The notes under the pieces were generated by a model that had not been told where the DNA came from, did no database searches, and worked only from the letters and a program-made list of their open reading frames with translations. Below, piece after piece: positions 60,901 through 64,000 of a DNA stretch of 64,000 bases. A program made the position numbers and the translations under genes. This stretch comes from Pogonophryne albipinna (taxonomy: Eukaryota > Chordata > Actinopteri > Perciformes > Artedidraconidae): contig JAPTMU010000273.1 of NCBI GenBank assembly GCA_028583405.1, positions 119,501 through 183,500 on the forward strand, in the 5' to 3' direction. Positions within the stretch are counted from its first letter, which is position 1. Each line of letters opens with the position of its first letter.

Positions 60901-62893
60901 GCAGGCTCCCGTGAGCGGGAGCGCGCTCCTTCACTACAGACTATCGCGCCACCTAACCATTCGCCAAAATGTTTTTAATATCAGCGGTAGCCGGGCAAAA
61001 AACAATCTTCAAATAAAAGAAAGTCACCGGAGGAGTTAAATGAGAGTGACAGGGAGCATGAGAAGAAGAGGGAGAGGAAGTTTCAGCCAGCTTGATCGAT
61101 GGAGTTGGCTTCTGGTGCAGTGACGCGTCCTAAAACCCTTTTATAATCTATCGATTAGATTTATGATTCGAAAATTATAAAAGTAGGGTAGACATGTGGA
61201 GATTATCCGGCTGAACAAAACGTGCATTTATCAAACAGGTTTGTTTTCCACAGACCTTATTTCCAGCTATTTTCCAAAACCCTGTGGAGAAATCCCATTG
61301 CTTTCTGTGGAGGGAACCAGCAGCTTACTTCCTGGTTTCAGGACGCGTCACTGGCTGCACCTCTCAATATGATGCCAATATAAACAAGGTCTTCTGTCGG
61401 CTCTGTACATCAATGCCGACCTATGCTGACAAGTAAGTGAAGAGTAGACAATATAAAGGTATTGGCTTTAGGGAAATGTCCCAGCAGTTTAGGATAATGA
61501 AGGTTCTAATCTAATCTATTACATAGCCATTACATGTCTAACTCCTAATGACAGGAAGGCAGAAAGCGCATTATACAAATAATAATACTCATAATAATAG
61601 CAGACATTTTTTAACAATGACCACAATATCATTATTTTAATAAACCAAATATGAACAATTGAGGAAAATGAGGAAGAACTGATGATTCAAATGTTGTAGT
61701 ACAAGTAGTAATATAGTTAGTGCATAAATTACTATTGCAACAAATGTGTTCATTTTCTTCATTATTAGTCGATTTTTTTTTTGGACGAATGCTCCGGGCC
61801 AGAGGTTACAATGGTGGGGCCAGTGACAATACAATTCCACCGGCCCGAAGGGCCAGTGGCATTTTACCCTTAATGTCTACCCCTGTGCCTTAATAATATT
61901 ATATATAATATTCAACAGTAATATTAACAATAAACATATTTATATTCATATATAAACAACAATATTTGCTGCATCCGTGCTCTCATCCAGCTGCAGAGCG
62001 AAATATCCACTAGCTCTCACTTGCTCCAAAAGCTGAGCAGATACTCAGTTTCACTCTCAGTAGCGGCAGCTCGATTCTGATTGGCTTGAAGGACGGTCGT
62101 GAGATTTAAAAAATATATATATATATTAATAAATAAAAAATATTAAAAGATTGGCATCAAAGGACACACAGATTGATAGATATGCAGCTATTAATAACAT
62201 CTAAAAAAAAAAAAATGTAACTTTAAAAAAAAAAAAAAAATGTCCCTTTCCCTCAAACTTTGCATGACCCCCCTGGGGCCCCCTGGCGGCCCCCCGGGGG
62301 GTCCGGCCCCCACTTTGAAAAACACTGTGTTAGCGTATTTACTTTGAGCATTACACTTTTAGCATGTAGCTCAAATCACAACTATGCCCAAGTAGGCTAC
62401 AGCCTCAAAGAGCGAGACTGTTTCCTTTTAATCATGCTAGCATGCTTAACTCAGATTGTGAACATGGTTTACTTTAATCAGGATTATTAGCAGTGTGATT
62501 TTGATAATGCTAACATAAGTATTTAGCTGAAATCAAAGCTACACACAAGTACAGCCTCAAAGAGCATCACAATTCTCTTTTTTAATCAAGCTAGCATGCT
62601 ACACTCTGATTGTGAACATGGTATACAATATACCCGCTTAGCATTAGCATGTTAGGGTTGTTCATTTGAGCTCGCTAACGTTAGCATTTAGCTCAAATCA
62701 CAACTATGCCCAAGTGTAGCCTCAAACTGTTTTCTTTAAATCTTTTTAAAGTATTAAAACTATTAGCTGTGTTGTTAAAACTGAGTTGTGTGTTAATGTG
62801 ATTGATCTGTCTTTCCAGAGGAGTTTCAGGAAGGTGAAGACGTTGCAGAGGAAGTAGAAGAAGAAACAGTGCACACAAGTTTCATCTCGAGAG
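48896..62893 (+). CDS. oc90: Otoconin-90 (5' part), PLA2-like otolith matrix protein
   Basis: Otoconin-90 is a secreted matrix protein that scaffolds calcium carbonate crystals of inner-ear otoconia/otoliths. Nine coding exons are in the window (48896-48938, 49814-49879, 52591-52765, 53612-53718, 54289-54420, 55013-55066, 56967-57032, 57211-57312, 62819-62893), 820 nt, 273 residues; the gene continues to the right. Residues 1-17 are a signal peptide (MFLIWIFMLSALPNALC). Residues 37-174 form one PLA2-like domain: CLGLRFTWLHSVF, LRCATGICPRDLEDYGCSC, CCETHRVCY, FCECDQTAIDC, 16 cysteines. The catalytic His is kept but the Ca2+-binding Asp49 is Arg and the Ca2+ loop glycines are gone, so it is predicted inactive, as in mammalian OC90. 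Residues 175-273 are an acidic Ser-rich linker. A second PLA2-like domain, expected from the family, would lie right of the window. Confidence 0.9.
49224..49640 (+). repeat. Purine-rich minisatellite (aaccagaagaaccagaat)n in oc90 intron 1
   Basis: Irregular tandem units of aaccagaag, aaccagaat and aaaaag. The minus-strand frames (FWFFW, GSSGS) are artefacts. Confidence 0.93.
49814..49879 (+). CDS. oc90: oc90 exon 2
   Basis: Acceptor gtctgcag and donor ACCG|gtgagg, phase 1 at both ends. It encodes ALCASIFCPDPEARDPNTDH then MT, linking signal peptide to the PLA2-like domain. Confidence 0.82.
49880..50986. other. oc90 intron 2, left part
   Basis: No recognised gene. A stretch near 50495-50575 (cgatatgtatcggtcgagta and gtatcggtataaaaaagtc) resembles the end of a common teleost transposon; its partner was not found. 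Confidence 0.4.
50987..52250 (-). repeat. 33-bp minisatellite, inverted relative to the 18-22 kb array
   Basis: About 38 copies of the same 33-bp unit read as cttgagtaaaagtagaagta then ctcagatcttgta. It starts after cagaggtgg, a likely element terminus, and ends in the flank shared with 17960-18244 (here 52252-52535). No higher-order period was obvious. It lies in oc90 intron 2. Confidence 0.95.
52252..52535 (-). repeat. Flank of the inverted 33-bp array
   Basis: Reverse complement of 17960-18244; the same 39-residue open stretch is found on the minus strand. It ends about 55 bases before the oc90 exon 3 acceptor. Confidence 0.85.
52591..52765 (+). CDS. oc90: oc90 exon 3: N-terminal half of the PLA2-like domain
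   Basis: Acceptor ctcggtgcag and donor GACCG|gtgagc; enters in phase 1 and leaves in phase 2. It encodes DCLGLRFTWLHSVFDNFPSL, then LSFSLKLRCATGICPRDLED and YGCSCRYESSGNPVDPLD. It corresponds to PLA2 helix A and the former Ca2+ loop. Confidence 0.95.
52901..53495. mobile_element. Foldback-type MITE in oc90 intron 3
   Basis: Left end tggtggtactacaacttcca and right end aattgtagtaccacc are inverted repeats that extend about 38 bp inward through cagtccgtgacgtca. No coding capacity. A diverged piece with the same right-hand half (actgggtagttt to acttcctgggggcttg) lies inside the 58209-59128 element. Confidence 0.8.
53612..53718 (+). CDS. oc90: oc90 exon 4: disabled PLA2 active-site helix
   Basis: Acceptor tttgcttcag and donor TGTG|gtaaga. 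It encodes RCCETHRVCYQSAAPCRQAL and IPLPNNSTCSAANSSC. The PLA2 signature CCxxHDxCY reads CCETHRVCY: His kept, Asp replaced by Arg. Sequons NNS/NST and NSS are present. Confidence 0.95.
53719..54288. other. oc90 intron 4 with a reversed L2-like tail
   Basis: The stretch 53770-53835 (tttatttatttagcacattg then accaaagtgctgtacaggg) looks like the 3' tail of an L2-type element in reverse orientation. The rest is unassigned. Confidence 0.5.
54289..54420 (+). CDS. oc90: oc90 exon 5: C-terminal part of the PLA2-like domain
   Basis: Acceptor tctacctccag and donor ACCG|gtaaca, phase 1, 132 nt. It encodes DAGDRCQQRFCECDQTAIDC, then MTRSEYNSSLKNLHASFCTA and ENQT. FCECD is the PLA2 motif bearing the second catalytic Asp, which is retained. 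Confidence 0.94.
54460..54640 (+). repeat. Intron-5 copy of a duplicated sequence
   Basis: The stretch from cctttttacaacataacaat through tgtagtcattgaaaag to aaattgaacgagacgggta and agtagtcgtaac recurs at about 56676-56818 in intron 6, same orientation. Confidence 0.85.
55013..55066 (+). CDS. oc90: oc90 exon 6: linker
   Basis: Acceptor tttttttgtcag and donor GCAG|gtgagt, phase 1, 54 nt. It encodes VSDAVSISLESGSLLRGA. Support comes from splice sites and frame only. Confidence 0.7.
55075..55650 (+). repeat. 11-bp minisatellite (gacctgaaact)n in oc90 intron 6
   Basis: About 50 copies of an 11-bp unit with cagaaact, tgcaact and tgaaaac variants, beginning within ten bases of the exon 6 donor. 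Minus-strand frames (SFRSVSGQFQV) are artefacts. Confidence 0.95.
55655..55930. repeat. Dispersed teleost repeat beside the 11-bp array
   Basis: It begins tttcaagattcaaggcctta then ttgtcatttgcaca and continues with tccaacagagcaagacg, a pattern I recognise from many fish genomes. Class unknown; right edge uncertain. Confidence 0.55.
55931..56966. other. oc90 intron 6, right part
   Basis: Holds the second copy of the duplicated intron sequence (about 56676-56818). Otherwise unassigned. Confidence 0.5.
56967..57032 (+). CDS. oc90: oc90 exon 7: linker
   Basis: Acceptor ccttctcag and donor GCAG|gtaaaa, phase 1, 66 nt. It encodes DDLSAVNDSLSFFLSNSSFL then SA. It resembles exon 6 in composition and phase. 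Confidence 0.75.
57211..57312 (+). CDS. oc90: oc90 exon 8: linker
   Basis: Acceptor tttcccgcag and donor GCAG|gtacga, phase 1, 102 nt. It encodes DMDPLMTLNSSDSWGGVGNL then STPLPSSQSLLRTA. Confidence 0.78.
57313..57753. other. oc90 intron 8, left end
   Basis: No bounded feature recognised before the transposon cluster. Confidence 0.5.
57852..59928 (-). mobile_element. Inner hAT-like element, copy 1 (inside element 1)
   Basis: The ends cagaggtagacgtagacatt and aatgtcgagccctg match, in reverse, the ends of the element at 60642-61885; internal sequence also matches in reverse complement (ttgtacataacgt-type ccatttataatgtcgagc and others). It carries an extra insertion at 58209-59128 that copy 2 lacks. 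Confidence 0.8.
58209..59128. mobile_element. DNA transposon with CCAAGGCCGGATTA ends
   Basis: CCAAGGCCGGATTA and TAATCCGGCCTTGG are perfect inverted ends. Comparison with the empty site in copy 2 (about 61495, reverse complement aaactgctgggac) gives a target duplication of 2 (CT) or 3 (GCT) bases. Includes a diverged MITE piece at about 58680-58880 and a poly-T run at 59031-59047. Family not assigned. Confidence 0.8.
60239..62327 (+). mobile_element. hAT element 2 (outer) in oc90 intron 8
   Basis: Ends CAGGGGTTCCCAAACTTTG and (reverse complement) CAGTGTTTTTCAAAGTGGGG are related inverted repeats. The 8-bp target duplication tgttagcg is exact (60231-60238, 62328-62335). It contains copy 2 of the inner element at 60642-61885. 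No transposase frame. Confidence 0.92.
60642..61885 (+). mobile_element. Inner hAT-like element, copy 2 (inside element 2)
   Basis: Ends CAGGGCTCGACATTA and TAATGTCTACCCCTG are imperfect inverted repeats. Reverse-complement match to copy 1 except that copy 1 has the CCAAGG insertion. No matching 8-bp target duplication was found for this copy. Confidence 0.82.
62336..62818 (+). repeat. Three degenerate copies of a 150-bp TAGC-rich repeat
   Basis: The block tttagctcaaatcacaacta then tgcccaagtacagcctcaaa recurs at about 62362, 62525 and 62688 with tagcatgct between. It precedes the oc90 exon 9 acceptor. The family is common in fish genomes. Confidence 0.75.
62819..62893 (+). CDS. oc90: oc90 exon 9: acidic linker
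   Basis: Acceptor tctttccag and donor AGAG|gtaaaa, phase 1, 75 nt. It encodes EEFQEGEDVAEEVEEETVHT then SFISR, a strongly acidic stretch suited to Ca2+ or mineral contact. The gene continues beyond the window. Confidence 0.8.
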
Positions 62894-63272
62894 GTAAAAC
62901 ACTTTCTCCTCTCTGTGCGTTGACTTCCTGTTTTCCTCTCTGAAATACTTTTCTGGCGATCTTGTTTTTCCCAAGCTGCTCATAATTACATTTGGCTCGA
63001 GCTGACCATCCTGCAGCTTCTAAATCTCCAGAAATAATTCCCCTGCTGTTCTCCTCCTGCTGCATGACTCACATTACGCCGCTTTCAAAGTCTTAGATGA
63101 GGCTGTGACGGAGAAAACACTCAGGAATACAAGCAGTATTTTAGTTTTGGATATGAAGAAGAACAGTTGGTGATGTTTGTTACATTTCATTTCCATGAAG
63201 TGATCGTTTTTTCTGAAACACCCTTTAACTGGGCGCTGACATTCTGTGTTATTGTGTTGCACTGATGGAGGA
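62894..63272. other. oc90 intron 9, left part
   Basis: No feature recognised before the 57-bp array. Confidence 0.5.
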
Positions 63273-64000
63273 GCCTGTACTACATACTATCAGTATGTAG
63301 TGTCTCTACTTTAAAGAGTCCTCTCCTGCTGATGTTCAGGTGTATATCAGTATGTAGTGTCTCTACTTTAAAGAGTCCTCTCCTGCTGATGTTCAGGTGT
63401 ATATCAGTATGTAGTGTCTCTACTTTAAAGAGTCCTCTCCTGCTGATGTTCAGGTGTATATCAGTATATAGTGTCTCTACTTTAAAGAGTCCTCTCCTGC
63501 TGATGTTCAGGTGTATATCAGTATGTAGTGTCTCTACTTTAAAGAGTCCTCTCCTGCTGATGTTCAGGTGTATATCAGTATGTAGTGTCTCTACTTTAAA
63601 GAGTCCTCTCCTGCTGATGTTCAGGTGTATATCAGTATGTAGTGTCTCTACTTTAAAGAGTCCTCTCCTGCTGATGTTCAGGTGTATATCAGTATGTAGT
63701 GTCTCTACTTTAAAGAGTCCTCTCCTGCTGATGTTCAGGTGTATATCAGTATGTAGTGTCTCTACTTTAAAGAGTCCTCTCCTGCTGATGTTCAGGTGTA
63801 TATCAGTATGTAGTGTCTCTACTTTAAAGAGTCCTCTCCTGCTGATGTTCAGGTGTATATCAGTATGTAGTGTCTCTACTTTAAAGAGTCCTCTCCTGCT
63901 GATGTTCAGGTGTATATCAGTATGTAGTGTCTCTACTTTAAAGAGTCCTCTCCTGCTGATGTTCAGGTGTATATCAGTATGTAGTGTCTCTACTTTAAAG
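63273..64000 (-). repeat. 57-bp minisatellite, inverted relative to the hhla1 intron 13 array
   Basis: About 12.5 copies of tttaaagagtcctctcctgc then tgatgttcaggtgtatatca, gtatgtagtgtctctac, the reverse complement of the unit at 44111-44655. Copies are nearly identical (one has tatata for tatgta near 63465). It runs off the right end. Confidence 0.96.

Overview
This is a eukaryotic window, almost certainly from a ray-finned (teleost, probably percomorph) fish. Evidence: short exons with GT-AG introns, long (TG)n runs, many non-autonomous hAT and TTAA-target DNA transposons, and an L2-type LINE tail. Three genes lie head to tail on the + strand in the vertebrate order kcnq3 - hhla1 - oc90 (human 8q24 has KCNQ3, HHLA1 and OC90 adjacent and co-oriented). 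The gene names rest on protein features I recognise by eye. The exon chains were built by hand from splice sites and frame, and frame is preserved across every junction.

Layout. 1-4269: the last four coding exons of kcnq3 (helix B/C, coiled coil, ankyrin-G anchor motif, stop). 4270-23153: 19 kb of 3'UTR/intergenic DNA. It holds a (GT)n run, an L2 LINE fragment, degenerate TAGC-rich tandem repeats, a 21-bp GC-rich minisatellite between duplicated blocks, and a 4.4-kb 33-bp minisatellite organised into an 1155-bp higher-order repeat. 23154-44898: hhla1, 14 coding exons, 3153 nt, 1050 residues. It has a signal peptide, a conserved N-terminal region, one 2.1-kb mucin-like Thr/Ser/Pro exon with 21-bp coding repeats, and a Cys-rich C-terminus. 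Its introns carry 52-bp and 72-bp minisatellites and nested transposons. 45243-48886: an intergenic gap of 3.6 kb. 48887-64000: the 5' part of oc90, with a signal peptide, one catalytically disabled phospholipase-A2-like domain and a low-complexity linker. The gene runs off the right end. Intron 8 is a nest of at least five DNA transposons.

How the genes work together: kcnq3 encodes a subunit of the neuronal M-channel. oc90 encodes the PLA2-like matrix protein of otoconia/otoliths. hhla1 is a secreted mucin-like protein of unknown function; its tight linkage to oc90 makes an extracellular-matrix role plausible, but this is inference. The most unusual features are structural: the higher-order minisatellite, two inverted pairs of minisatellite arrays flanking hhla1 and oc90, twin 72-bp arrays in hhla1 introns, and a repeat-built mucin domain. 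I did not find a clear new gene system beyond these.
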